Shown piece by piece: positions 10,290 to 22,869 of a stretch of 64,000 nt of DNA; position 1 is the first letter of the stretch; every line of letters starts with the position of its first letter. The position numbers and the translations under genes were made by a program. Source of the DNA: Triticum aestivum (taxonomy: Eukaryota; Streptophyta; Magnoliopsida; Poales; Poaceae); contig NC_057814.1 of assembly GCF_018294505.1 (NCBI RefSeq), positions 297,955,072 through 298,019,071 on the forward strand, read 5' to 3'. The notes beneath the pieces are model-generated. The model made no database searches. It was given only the letters and a program-made list of their open reading frames with translations, and was not told the origin of the DNA.

Positions 10290-13200
10290 CGCGATCTGGA
10301 GATCAATATCAACGGGGTCCACTTTCCAACGTCTCTGATAATCATTGAGTCTGAACAGTTGGATAGTATATTGGGAATGAATTGGCTGATCAAATATCAA
10401 GTTTGTATAAACTGCACAACCCGAGAAGTCAATTTAACTAGTCTGAATGGGCAGCTCACCAAATTCTATGCTCGCAAGCATATACCCAAGCCAGAACTAG
10501 TGTGCACTGCTGTGGTCAAATTGGAATTTATTCCTGTGGTCAGTGAGTACCCTGATGTGTTTCCAGAAGAACTGCCAGGCATGCCACCAGATCGGCAACT
10601 GGAATTTGCCATAGATCTTGTGCCCGGAACCGCACCATTATACAAGAAGTATTACCGGATGCCCTCATCAGAATTAGTGGAACTAAAGAAACAGCTTGAC
10701 GAATTACTCCGGAAAGGTTATATTCGTCCCAGCTCTTCACCGTGGGGGTCACCTGCAATCTTCGTGAGTAAAAAGGATGGCAATCTCCGTATGTGCATAG
10801 ATTATCGCCAGCTGAATGAGGTCACCATCAAAAATAAATACCCACTGCCAAGGATTGATGATCTGTTCGATCAACTCAATGGGGCTAAAGTATTCTCAAA
10901 AATCGATTTACGGACCGTGTATCATCAGCTCAAGATTAAAAGGGAAGATATTCCTAAGACCGCATTCACTACACGATACGGTCTTTACGAATATACTGTG
11001 ATGTCCTTTGGTCTCACCAATGCCCCTGCATTCTTCATGCATATGATGAACAAGGTGTTCAAGGACTTCCTTGACAAATTTGTGGTAGTCTTTATCGATG
11101 ACATCCTCATTTACTCCAAGAGTGAAGAAGAGCATAAGGATCACCTCCAGGCAGGGCTACAACGGCTCTGCAACCATCAGCTATACGCCAAGTTCAGTAA
11201 GTGCGAATTTTGGCTCAAGCAAGTTGGGTTTCTCGGGCATGTACTATACGCCGAAGGCATAGCCGTGGACCCGAGCAAAGTAAAGGATGTGCTCGATTGG
11301 GTACCGCCCACGACTGTTACACAGATCCGGAGTTTCCTTGGATTAGCTGGATACTATTGTTGTTTCATTGAAGGGTTTTCCAAAATTGCTAAACCTATGA
11401 CGGAACTGCTCAAAAAGGATACAAAGTTTGAGTGGACCAAGGACTGTGAGAAGAGTTTTTATGAGCTAAAGGCGCGTCTGACAACCGCACCCGTATTGAC
11501 TCTTCCAGACATTTATCGCAGCTTCAACGTGTATTGCGATGCCTCCAGACAAGGTATTGGTTGTGTATTGATGCAAGACGGCAAGGTAGTAGCCTATGCA
11601 TCATGACAACTACGACCACATGAGGGAAATTATCCTACTCATGATTTGGAATTGGCTGCAGTGGTTCATGCATTAAAGATTTGGAGACACTATCTCATTG
11701 GAAAAAGGTGCCAAATTTTTACCGACCACAAAAGCCTCAAGTACATCTTCACTCAACCAGATTTAAATCTCCGTCAGCGAAGATGGTTAGAGTTGGTCAA
11801 GGATTATGACCTTGGAATAAATTACCATCCAGGCAAGGCCAACGTCGTTGCCGATGCACTCAGTCGAAAGCCCGTCAGCTTAAATGTCATGTTAAAATCA
11901 TTGCCTACTGAACTTCAGGAGGAGATCGCTCAGCTCAGCTTGGTCATCGTGGATGCTGGCCTCACTAATATTTTGGGAGTTACCCCCACACTTGAGATGG
12001 AAATCTGCAAGGCACAGCCAGATGACGCCAAGCTACAAAAACATGCAAGGCAGCCCCCAGATTTCTTCAAGGACAACTTTGGTACCCTCCGATTCCGTGG
12101 ACGAATTTGTGTACCAAATCAACCGGACATGGAGAGGAAAATATTGTCAGAAGCACACGAATCCTCGTATTCCATTCATCCGGGAAGTATGAAAATGTAT
12201 GAAGATCTTAAACAAATGTTCTGGTGGAATGGGATGAAGAAAGACATTGCCTATTTTGTAGCCTGTTGCGACATATGCAACAAGGAGAAAGCAGAGCATC
12301 AGAAGCCAGCCGGACTTCTCCAACCCTGCCAGTTTCACAATGGAAATGGGATGATGTTTGCATGGACTTCATCACCGGATTGCCTAGGACATAGCGAGGC
12401 AAAGACGCAATCTGGGTTATAGTGGACACCCTAACCAAGGTTGCTCATTTCATCCCGGTCAGCACCAGATACAGAGCAAATGAACTAGCGCAACTATATG
12501 TATCCAGAATCGTCAGTCTGCATGGGGTACCCTGGACTATCACTTCCGACCGAGGTTCTTTGTTTACCTCCGCTTTCTGGTCCCACCTCCATCAAGCCTT
12601 GGGGACAGCACTAAAATATAGTACTGCTTATCACCCCCAGACGGACGGTCAGACAGAGCGAGTAAATCAAATACTCGAAGATATGTTGCGAGCCTGTGTG
12701 CTAGCCAACGCGGCGAACTAGGAAGATTGCTTGAAATATGCCGAGTTCTCGTATAACAATAGTTTCCAGACCAGTCTAAAGATGTCACCCTATGAAGCTC
12801 TATATGGTCGTAAGTGCCGCACTCCTCTAAATTTGTCTCAAGCTGGAGATAGCCATATCTTCGGAACCGATCTCATGATGGAAGCCGAGAAACAAGTCAA
12901 AGAAATCAGAGACCGACTGCAATTGGCCAAATCCCGTCAGAAGAGTTATTATGATGCAAAGCACCGGCAGGTCAGTTTTGAACCTGGAGAACATGTGTAC
13001 CTCCGAGTCACTCCTATGAAAGGAGTTAAGCGATTTCAGACTCGTGGAAAGCTGGCACCCAGATTCATTGGTCCATTCCCAATTATGTCTCGAGTGGGTA
13101 CGGTTGCGTACCAACTGGAACTACCCCCGAAGTTGTCAGAAATACACAATGTGTTCCATGTTTCGCAATTGAGACGATGCATATCCCCGCCTGAGAAAAG

Positions 13201-13435
13201 GACTACAATGGCTGAGATAGAATTGGCAAAGGATTTAACTTATGAAGAAAGACCGTCCAAAATTTTGGATCAAGTGGAAAGGGTCACTCGCAGCAAAGTC
13301 AGAAATTTTTTCAAAGTTCAGTGGGAGAATCACACCGAGTCAGAAGCAACTTGGGAGCAGGAAGAGTTCCTTAAGAGTCGGTATCCAGAGTGGTTTTCTC
13401 AAGCAACCGAATCTCGAGGAAGAGATTCATTCTAA
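10290..13435 (+). pseudogene. pol: Gypsy-1 pol: RT, RNase H, integrase, chromodomain
   Basis: Continuation of the gag frame. RT shows [25 protein letters not shown] and the active site FIDDIL at 11091. RNase H shows [16 protein letters not shown] and FTDHKSL. Integrase has the H-H-C-C zinc site (HESSYSIH...CCDIC), TSDRG and GQTERVNQ. The end (VQWENH...ATWEQEEF) is chromodomain-like, the module that guides integration to marked chromatin. Lesions: TGA 11604-11606 in RNase H, a frameshift near 12340, TAG 12392-12394 and TAG 12719-12721 in integrase. The natural end is TAA 13433-13435, just before the polypurine tract. No function can remain without suppression. Confidence 0.87.
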
Positions 13436-13448
13436 GTGGGGGAGGTTT
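13436..13448 (+). other. Polypurine tract of Gypsy-1
   Basis: AGTGGGGGAGGTTT-like purine run immediately before the 3' LTR; it primes plus-strand DNA synthesis. Confidence 0.65.
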
Positions 13449-16400
13449 GTGACAGCCTGGTTTTTGCCCTTTCTTATTTGCTTGAAATTTAATTTGAAAG
13501 TTTTTGAAACTTGGAGTTTCTGAATCTTTTCATTTGGACTTAAACACTTGGGCAGCCTTGGCTTTCACCCAAGTGTTCACTTCTCTCCCAAACCATCACT
13601 TCACTTCTGATCCACCACAAAATAACCTTTGGAATTTTTTTCTTAAATGAAAAATATTCATTTTCTCTCAAAAACCCTAAGCCAGATCTGTTTGCTTCAA
13701 GGCAACCCTAATTTTTATGGCTCAGAAAATTCTAAGATAATTCACAAATATTCTAGGGACCCTAGGGCACCTCCCTGAGCAAAAATATTTCATCACTTTT
13801 TGGAATATTTTTGCTACAGAAAATCTTTTCTGTTCTGGACAGAAATGGTGGTTTCTACAGCAACTACCATTTTACTTGCTCCATTTGACCTGAACTTTCT
13901 TGTGCATCTTTACCTTAATAACTTATTACTAGCCTCCAAAGCACAGCCCCAAACTCCCAGCCATTTGACCACAGTAACATCACAAAGTTACTGACCAGAA
14001 ACTTACCTGGCTTGTAAAATCTTCTCTACTGCACCTGGATCCAAACCAAACCATGGTGAACTTCAAAACTACCACGAACAACATGCCAGACATGATTTTT
14101 GGACGAAGGCTGGCTTGAGGAGAGAGTTCGCGCGGTGACCACGCGTGTCCACGATGCCAGGCATGAGTGTCGACTCGCTCTGGGTGCCGCCGAACGCTCT
14201 GTTCGCGCGTGCTTGCTTCCCCCGCCTGCCCAACCATGCCAAACCTCGCCACCATCATCGTCTCGACGTCCTTAACTCCACCCTGGCACTCGCCGACACT
14301 GGAGCTCGCCGCAGCGAGCATGGGCAAGGTCCGGCCAGCCCAACAGTGCGGGCGCACTATGCTCGTCATCACCCCCCTTGATCCTGTGCTCGTCTCCGCT
14401 CGCCCACAGTGGCCGCGTGACCTCCGTCGCCTTCTCCCCCTCTCACTGATGCCGCTCGTCGCCGGGTGCCGTGGACAGGTGTCCACCGGCGGAGCCCGAA
14501 GCACCCTCGCCGCTCGCCTATAAATAGAGCCACCCCCAGCCTCCTCGAGCACCATCCAGCACTCACACACACCCCACGATCGAGTAGGAAGCCGTAGCCC
14601 GGCCGGGCAGGCCTCGGGCCGCTGTCCCCGAGCTCGAGCACGCCGGCGATCCCCTCTGGTCGCCGCGGTAGCTCCAGCCCCTCCCAGGCCTGGGTGACCC
14701 ATCCAAGGCCTCCGCCTCTCTACGGTGAGGCTATCTCGCCCGCTTGGAGCCTCTGGAGCGGCCTCTGCTCGCCATCTTCCTCAACTCCGAGGACCTCCTT
14801 GTTCTGCCTCCGCTCGCGAGCTAGATTCCGACGCCGTCCGACCACCCCTAGCCACGCTACGGGTACGGGCAGGTGCGCCTCGACCTCCTCTTGCCATCCC
14901 TCCCTCTCGTTTGGGCCAAGGAGCCCTCGTCGCCGGCGAGAGCTCCGGCGAAGCCACGACCCTCTCTGTTTCTCTCTCCCTCTTCCCCCACCTGACTAGC
15001 AGGGCCCGCTAGTCAGCCACTCAGTACATGCGCGAACGGTACGAGTGGTGGCGCCCCTGGGCTTTACGCCTTCGACGTCATCCCCCCCAGCTGTTTCTTT
15101 TATTCTAATTCATTTATATCCTAGAGAGCTTCAAACAATTTTGACTTTTTAACCATAAGTCCAAATGAGATGATTCTTTTTGCATTGTGTTCTTTGAAAG
15201 GAAATCTAACAGCTCACCAAAGATGAGATTTTTCTGAGCTATTTAGAATTTCTGGTGAATTTCAGAAGTGTTCTTGATATTATCTTTTTGTGATTAAAAT
15301 TATTTTCAGAAGGTGAGGCTTGTCTTGAGGATCACCAGGAGGCTTGTGAACCTCATCTGTACTAAGGCAAGCCACAACAACATTTTATGATGCCATTTCA
15401 ATATTTGTGATTTTCTCACTTAAATGAAATGAGTACCCCATGCATTTAAAGAATTATTGAATTATTTGTATTCTGTTAAGTATTGGTCAGTTGTTATGCT
15501 TGATTTACAGAATAGTTGAAACTAGTTTAAGTGGGTAAAGCAAGTTAAAATTTATTTGAGGTGATGTTAGAAATAATTTTGTTATGCATGTTAGTAATTA
15601 TGTAAAGCTTTGTGTTTGCATTCTTAAATTGATAAAAATTTGTTAGAAAATATTCTGTTAAATACTTGTTTAATCATATTATTTGTCTTATAGAATGTTT
15701 GAACCCAACTTAGTGATAAAAAAATTAAGAGTGGTGATATTGATATCTTTTGGTCAAGCATATGAAAGATTTATCAGAGTTACTTTCTTGCGTTGGAAAT
15801 TAATATAACTTGTTGCAAAAATATTTTGGTTAAGTTGTGAGTCATTTTGAGCAAGTAGAGTAATATGAGTTGTTGATGTTTATGCTTGGTGTGCATATGG
15901 ATGACGTCGGTCATTTTTATCAATATGTGATGCATGTGTTGTTTTGCATTTCATGGCATGCTATGACACCGGTCATTTTTAGTTTAAAGATTAATCCTGA
16001 ATATAATTCAACTTGAATATACCGTTGACTGGGTCATGGTGCCGCTGAATCGAGTTTCTTTCCAGTGCAACCACATTTGCCTTGTGGGAGGCCTTGATTC
16101 GGTCCATTGACACGGCCTCTGGTCGGTGCCTCCATCTAGGGAAGATTATGTCGTGCTTGCCCTGGCCCGGTAAGCACACATAATCTTGTGTGCTCGTTGA
16201 TGAGATTATGGTACCGAGTCCCCGAGTGGGAGTGTTTTAACCACGACGGTGGTAGGGGTGTCTTTGGTAGACACGGGGCCACCCAGGACCAGCCCGTTGG
16301 GGATTTGGGTCGGAGTGGCCGGGAGAGTGCTGTGGCAATGGAGGGGTTTTGTCGGAATGCCATTGGTCCACCCGAATGGGAATGCGAGGCCATGGGTTCC

Positions 16401-17178
16401 GTGGTGTGGGTACAGTGTGCTACCTCTGCAGAGTGTATCATCTATCGATAGCCGAGTCCACGGTCACGGACACCTCGTACTAGGTCCCACCATGAGTCGA
16501 CGTTTAATAAATATTGCACACTAAGCTATGAACTTTGCATTGTCAATGGATGGCAGAAAGGCCATCGAGGTATTTGGGACCAAATGATGGTCGTGGTTGT
16601 GATCGCCGTAAGGATAACGAGTTGTTCTTGAGAAAGACCATTATGGTGGTGTGTTTGTGGTCCAGAGATGATCACAGTTGGTAAGCTGTCCTGAGGGACG
16701 TTCGGGCTTGATCACAGCATGTTGACATAAAATGTTGAATTATTAATAATTGGTTAAATATCATGATATTGTGTGTCATTATGATTATGCTTGTTGTGAT
16801 CTTGCAAGTACATTCAATGTACTGACCTGGCGTGTCATGCCAGATTTCAGGAAAGTCTCGTTGGAAAGGAGCGCTGTTCGAGTCTAGATCGTGTCCACAG
16901 CAGTGTCCCTGTGATATGGAGCTTCCGCTACGACGTTATTCCGCTGCCACGTAGTTGTTCGAGTCGAGGCCCTTTTATGTTCACTAAATAATCTACATAT
17001 TGTTCCGCCGCACCGAGTGTGCCGCTTGGCCTCGACCACTGTTGTAATATGAACTCTGTTCCGCTAGCATCAATAAAGCGGTTGTTTTCTGTACCAATAT
17101 GTTGTGTGTTGCCAGAAGACATGATCTCTGGGCTGGCAATGCAGGGTAAACTGGTCGCTCTGAGCCGGGTGCCACAAC
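13449..17178 (+). repeat. Gypsy-1 3' LTR
   Basis: Same start, end and length as 4012-7741, with its own TATA box (14519-14526). After it the Copia 5' LTR resumes with ATGATGAGGAGTC at 17183. Confidence 0.9.
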
Positions 17179-17182
17179 GGAC

Positions 17183-18005
17183 ATGATGAGGAGTCTCGAA
17201 ATGGTCGAGAGGTAAAGATTCGTATATTAGAAGGTTATATTCGGACATCGGAATGGTTCCGAGTGATTCGGGTATTTTTCTGGAGTATCGAGGGATTACT
17301 TGAACCCCCCGGGGAAGTGTTGGGCCAACATGGGCCTAAGGGAGAGAGAGGGAAGCCCGCGGGGGGTGGCCGCGCGCCCCCTCCTAGGGAGTCCGAATAG
17401 GACTAGGAGGAGGGGGCAGTGCCCCCCTTCCCTTTCCCTCTCCCTCTCCTTCCTATTCCCTCCGGAGGAGAAAGGAAAAGGGGGGCGAATCTTACTTGGA
17501 CTAGGAGTCCAAGTAGGACTACCCCCATGGCGCGCCCCTCCTGGCCGCCGGCCTCTCTCCTCCCCCCTTTATATACGTGGGCAGTGGGCACCCCGAAGGC
17601 ACACCAATAGGTCTCTTAGCTGTGTGCGGTGCCCTCCTCCACAATTTACTCCTCCGGTCATAGCGTCGTAGTGCTTAGGCGAAGCCCTGCGCGGATCACA
17701 TCACGAACACCCTCACCACGCCGTCGTGCTGACGGAACTCTCCCTTGACCCTCTGTTGGATCAAGAGTTCGAGGGACGTCATCAAGCTGAACGTGTGCTG
17801 AACTCGGAGGTGTCGTACGTTCGGTACTAGATCGGTTGGATCGTGAAGACGTTCGACTACATCAACCGCGTTAACCTAACGCTTCCGCTTTCGGTCTACG
17901 AGGGTATGTGAACACACTCTCCCCCTCTCGTTGCTATGCATCTCCTAGATAGATCATGCGTGAGCGTAGGAATTTTTTTGAAATTGCATGCTACGTTCCC
18001 CAACA
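17183..18005 (+). repeat. Copia 5' LTR, second part
   Basis: Matches 45717-46539 of the 3' LTR and ends GTTCCCCAACA at 18005. Confidence 0.9.
17568..17575 (+). promoter_or_regulatory. TATA box in Copia 5' LTR
   Basis: TTTATATA followed by CGTGGGCA, within a C-rich region; the same element is at 46103-46110 in the 3' LTR. Confidence 0.6.
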
Positions 18006-18006
18006 G

Positions 18007-18019
18007 TGGCATCCGAGCC
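18007..18019 (+). other. Primer-binding site of Copia element
   Basis: TGGCATCCGAGCC directly after the 5' LTR; two changes from the initiator-tRNA-Met complement TGGTATCAGAGCC. Confidence 0.65.
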
Positions 18020-19241
18020 AGGTCTATGCGTAGATGATATGCACGAGTAGAACACAAATGAGTTGTGGGCGATAATAGTCATAATGCTTACCACCAACGT
18101 CTTACTTTTGATTCGGCGGTATTGTTGGATGAAGCGGCCTAGACCAACATTACATGACCACATTCATGAGACCGGTTCTACCGACGTGCTTTTGCACACA
18201 GGTGGCTGGCGGGTGTCTGTTTCTTCTAACTTTAGTTGAATCGAATTTGAGTATGGCCGGTCCTTGTTGAAGATTAAAACAACACACTTGACAGAAAATC
18301 GTTGTGGTTTTGATGCGTAGGTAAGAACGATTCTTGCTAGAAGCCCGTAGCAGCCACGTAAAACTTGCAACAACAAAGTAGAGGACGTCTAAATTGTTTT
18401 TGCACGGCATGTTGTGATGCGATATGGTCAAGACATGATATGATATAAGTTATTGTATGAGATGATCATGTTTTGTAAAAGTTATCGGCAACTGGCAGGA
18501 GCCTTATGGTTGTCGCTTTATTGTATGAAATGCAATCGCCATGTAATTGCTTTACTTTGTCACTATGCGGTAGCGATAGTTGTAGAAGCAATAGTTGGCG
18601 AGACGACAACGACGCTACGATGGAGATCAAGGTGTCAAGCCGGTGATGATGGAGATCATGATGGTGCTTTGGAGATGGACATCAAAGGCACAAGATGATG
18701 ATGGCCATATCATGTCACATATTTTGATTGCATGTGATGTTTATCTTTTATGCATCTTATTTTGCTTGGTATGGTGGTAGAATTTAAGATGATCCCTCAC
18801 TAAATTTCAAGGTATAATTGTTCTCCCTGAGTATGCACCGTTCCGACAATTCGTCGTGCCGAGACACCACGTGATGATCGGGTGTGATAAGCTCTATGTT
18901 CACATACAATAGGTGTAAGACAGTTTTGCACGTGCAGAATACTCGGGTTAAACTTGACGAGCCTAGCATATGCAAATATGGCCTCGGAACACTGAGACCG
19001 AAAGGTCGAACGTGAATCATATAGTAGATATGATCAACATAGAGATGTTCACCATTGAAAAACTACTCCATCTCACGTGATGATCGGACATGGTTTAGTT
19101 GATATGGATCACGTGATCATTTAGATGACTAGAGGGATGTCTATCTAAGTGGGAGTTCTTAAGTAATATGATTAATTGAACTTAATTTATCATGAACTTA
19201 GTGCTGATAGTATTTGCATATCTATGTTGTAGATCAATAGC
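18020..19241 (+). other. Copia untranslated leader
   Basis: Between the PBS and gag there are about 1.2 kb without a convincing coding frame. This is expected in this Copia group, whose long leader carries dimerisation and packaging signals. I see no other gene here. Confidence 0.6.
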
Positions 19242-19753
19242 TTGCGATGTAGCTCCCCGTTTATTTTTGATATGTTCCTAGAGAAAAATAAGTTGAAAGA
19301 TGATAGTAGCAATGATGCGGACTGGGTCCGTGATCTAAGGATTATCCTCATTGCTGCACAGAAGAATTATGTCCTTGATGCACCACTAGGTGACGGACCT
19401 ATTGCAGGAGCAGATGCAGACGTTATGAACATTTGGCAAGCTCGGTATGATGACACTTGATAGTTTAGTGCGGCATGCTTTACGGCTTAGAACAGGGACT
19501 TCAAAAAACTTTTTGAACGCCACATAGCATATGAGATGTTCCAAGAGTTGAAATTGGTATTTCAGACTCATGCCCAAGTTAACATGTATGCGACCTTTGA
19601 CAAGTACTTTGCCTACAAGATGGAGGAGAATGGCTCAGCCAGTGAGCATGTACGCGGAATGTCTGGGTAGTACAATCGCTTGAATCAAGTGGGAGCTAAT
19701 CTTCCAAATAAGATAGTGATTGACGGAGTTCTCTAGTCACTATCACCAAGCTA
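19242..19753 (+). pseudogene. gag: Copia gag, N-terminal part
   Basis: The frame from 19242 gives FDMFLEKNKL, ADWVRDLRIILIAAQKNYVL and DVMNIWQARYDDT, the start of the Copia gag domain. It stops at 19458-19460, and further stops follow; coding similarity continues in other frames (for example MYATFDKYFAYKMEENG) up to the CACTA insertion. The rest of gag resumes at 33046. Confidence 0.7.
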
Positions 19754-19769
19754 CACTACTAGAAAAAGG
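19754..19769 (+). repeat. Left terminal inverted repeat of the CACTA element
   Basis: CACTACTAGAAAAAGG, the inverse of the right end; flanked by CTA. Confidence 0.9.
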
Positions 19770-19784
19770 GCTATAGATGGGATT

Positions 19785-20395
19785 GACACTAATGGCGCAC
19801 CAGACAAGCGGTGCGCCATTAGTATATACTAATGGCGCACCACCTTCTGATACGCCATTAGAGTTGAAACTACTAATGGCGCACCAGGCGCAGGGTGCGC
19901 CATTAGTATCAATTTTTTTTTAAATAGTGCGCCTGTCCAAACATACTAATGGCGCATCCAGACATAGTGCGCCATTACTAGTCGTAACTAGTAATGGCGC
20001 ACCTGGCCCAGGGTGCGCCATTAGTATCAAAAAAAATTTTTAACTAGTGCGCCTGTCCAAACATACTAATGGCGCATCCAGACACAGTGCGCCATTACTA
20101 GTTGTAACTAGTAATGGCGCACCTGTCCCAGGCTGCGCCATTAGTATCCAAATTTTTTTTTAACTAGTGCGCCTGTCCAAACATACTAATGGCGCATCCA
20201 GACACAGTGCGCCATTACTAGTTGTAACTAGTAATGGCGCACCTGGCCAGGGTGCGCCATTAGTATAAAAAGTTTTTTTTTAACTAGTGCGCCTGTCCAA
20301 ACATACTAATGGCGCACCACCAGAAGGTGCGCCATTAGTAACCTGGATTACTAATGGCGCATCTAGAGTTGGTGCGCCATTAGTAAGTGGGCAGC
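19785..20395 (+). repeat. Left subterminal hairpin array
   Basis: About ten hairpins made of ACTAATGGCGCACC and GGTGCGCCATTAGT arms with short loops. From about 19910 to 20330 they are arranged in ~120-bp tandem units, each with a poly-T stretch and AACTAGTGCGCCTGTCCAAAC. In this superfamily such arrays bind the element's own DNA-binding protein. Confidence 0.85.
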
Positions 20396-20550
20396 AACAA
20401 GATATTTTGGACAGCCTCTCCTATCCACACTCACTTTCTCCCCACTTCATTCTCTCCACCTCCTCCTTGTCTCGGGTGCCTCCTCTTTTTCACCTCATTT
20501 CCACCATAGATTCATTCAATTTAAGTGGTTAAATTACCTTGTTTTGATAG

Positions 20551-20858
20551 GTAAGTAAGGGGGGAAGCTATATTTATGTTGTTCTCCCTACAACAATGTG
20601 CACATGCACTTTTTATGGCCTAGCTAGATCTATGTATGTTCATGGTGTTGCATATGTTTGTGGTGTTGCATATGTGTTTGTGTTTGGAGGTGTACCGGTA
20701 TTTGAAATGCGATAGTTGCCAATATTTTGCCGGAATGTTGATTCATTTCCGTTTCGGTGAGAATTTTGGCATTAAGCATTCTTTTTGGTCCTATTTTTAG
20801 GGAAAGTCATGCCAAATTTTTTGTTGGTTCTAAAATATCGTTTTGCTCTACCCCGCAG
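20551..20858 (+). other. 5' UTR intron of the transposase gene (predicted)
   Basis: Donor GATAG/GTAAGTAAGG and acceptor CCCCGCAG/GCGACC frame this stretch, and the transposase ATG comes six bases after the acceptor. The GT-AG boundaries and strong donor are seen; splicing itself is inferred. Confidence 0.55.
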
Positions 20859-20864
20859 GCGACC

Positions 20865-22830
20865 ATGGTCCGCATGATGACCGAAGGCATCGTGAATAGG
20901 TTTTTGAGGTCCGCGAAGGCCGAGATGCTTCAAAAGAACGAGACGGAGATAAGATGTCCGTGTCGAAGATGCAAGCTGAAGAGCCTTATTGCGGACCCGG
21001 AATCCTGGCAGGTGCGGGACCACCTGCTCTTGCGTGGTTTCATGGATGGCTATCGGTGGCAAGGTGATGAAGATGACTACGAAGTCGTCCATGGGGGCCG
21101 GGCAAGAAATGAGGAAGGGCAGCAAGACAACCACCGCGGCTCGGGCGGGCGAGAAGATGAAGAATCCCCAGGAGATGATCATGACGGTGATGCTGTACAC
21201 AGTCATCATGTAGAAGATGCAGGACATGATGATGAGGAAGATGCCGGAGCAGACGACGGGCATGATCATGAAGATGATGATGCCGGCGGAGCAGACGACG
21301 CTGGACCATCGATGGGCTGGGTGCAGGACCCTCATATTCAAGATCTGCTTCTCAAGCAGACGGATAACGCAAGAGCTGCCGCCCGAGAGAAAGCCAAGAT
21401 GGATCAACTTGAGTTAGACGCGGTTACTCCATTGTATGAAGGATGCAGGCCCGAGGATACCCGCCTGAAAGTAACGCTCATGGCTCTGGAGATGAAGGTA
21501 AAACACAAAATGACCGACGCATGCTTCGACGAGAACATGTCATTCTGGCACGAACGTCTTCCCAAGGGGAACAAGTGCCCGACCAGTTTGGAGGAGGCGA
21601 AGAAAATCGTGTGTCCTCTGGATTTACCGCACGTGAAATACCATGTGTGCATGAACAATTGCATCATTTATCGGGACGAGCACGCGGAGTCTACCATATG
21701 TCTGGTGTGCGGGGTCACTCGATACAAGAAGAGGAAGAAAGCTCCTCGAAAAGTGGTGTGGTACTTTCCGATCACTCCTCGTCTGCAGCGGTATTTCGCG
21801 GACCCTAAGGTAGCAAAGCTCCTGCGTTGGCACGCGGATAGGGAGGAGAAGAAGTGAGAATATGACGCAAATGATCCGGAGATAGATAAAAAAGACAAGA
21901 TGCTGAGTCACCCTAAGGATGCGAGCCAGTGGCAAGCGTTGAACTTCGAAGACCTAGAATTTGGGAACGATCCAAGGAACATCGTGCTGGGCGCGAGCAC
22001 TGATGGAGTCAATCCGTTTGGCAGCCAGAGAAGCACACATAGCACCTGGCCTGTGTTTGTGTGGATGTACAACCTTCCCCCCTGGTTGTGCATGAAGAGG
22101 AAGTTCATTCACATGAGTATACTAATTGAAGGACCGAAACAACCAGGGAACGACATCAATCTGTATCTGGGGCTGCTGAAAGAGGAGCTTGACACGCTGT
22201 GGAAAACGTCAGCCAATACGTGGGACGCCGCAGAGAAAGAATATTTCCCTGTGAGAGCCGCGCTGCTCACGACGGTGCACGACTATCTCGGTTACGGATA
22301 TCTCGCGGGGCAGGTGGTCCACGGATTTTCTGGATGCGTCAGGTGCATGGATGACCCAACGTATCACCAACTAGATAGAGATCCCGGGTCTTCGAAAACC
22401 GTGTTCATGGGACATCGAAGGTGGCTTCGCGACGATGACCTGTGGAGAAAACGCAAGGATCTATTCGATGGTGAAACCGAACCCCGAGGACGCCCGCGTA
22501 CGAGGAGCGGCGAGGAAATAGATGAGCTGTTGAAAAATTGGAAAGACTGCCCACTGCCGGGAAAGAAGCAAAAGGCGCCAGAGCCGGGAAAGAAGCGAAA
22601 GGCGCCAGAGCCGCTGCTGAAGGTATGGAAAACGAGGTCTGTTTTCTGGGACTTGCCGTACTGGAAGATCCACCGTGTGCCTCACAGCCTTGCTGTCATG
22701 CATATCACGAAGAACGTGTGCGAGAGTCTGCTTGGTACCCTGCTCAACATGCCAGAGAGGACCATACATGGGCCGAAAGCAAGGGCAGACTTGAAATCAA
22801 TGGGCATCGGGCAGGAGCTTCACGCTATAT

Positions 22831-22869
<39 letters not shown>

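Larger units (their letters stand above)
4012..17178 (+). mobile_element. Gypsy LTR retrotransposon with chromodomain (Tekay/Del-like)
   Basis: Two LTRs of 3730 bp each (4012-7741 and 13449-17178), an iMet-type PBS, an extra upstream ORF, gag, protease, RT, RNase H, integrase and a C-terminal chromodomain-like stretch, in Ty3/gypsy order. Very long LTRs plus a chromodomain fit the Tekay/Del chromoviruses. GGAC flanks both sides (4008-4011 and 17179-17182); a 5-bp TGGAC/CGGAC duplication with one change is also possible. The two LTRs are very similar. The coding region has four in-frame stops and one frameshift. Confidence 0.9.

Noticed and set aside
19785..20395. CRISPR-like regular repeats
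   Set aside because: Units are hairpins with poly-T spacers beside a CACTA terminus in plant DNA; they are subterminal repeats.
20772..21407. 211-codon minus-strand frame opposite the transposase N-terminus
   Set aside because: Shadow of the acidic coding strand; no domain and no promoter.
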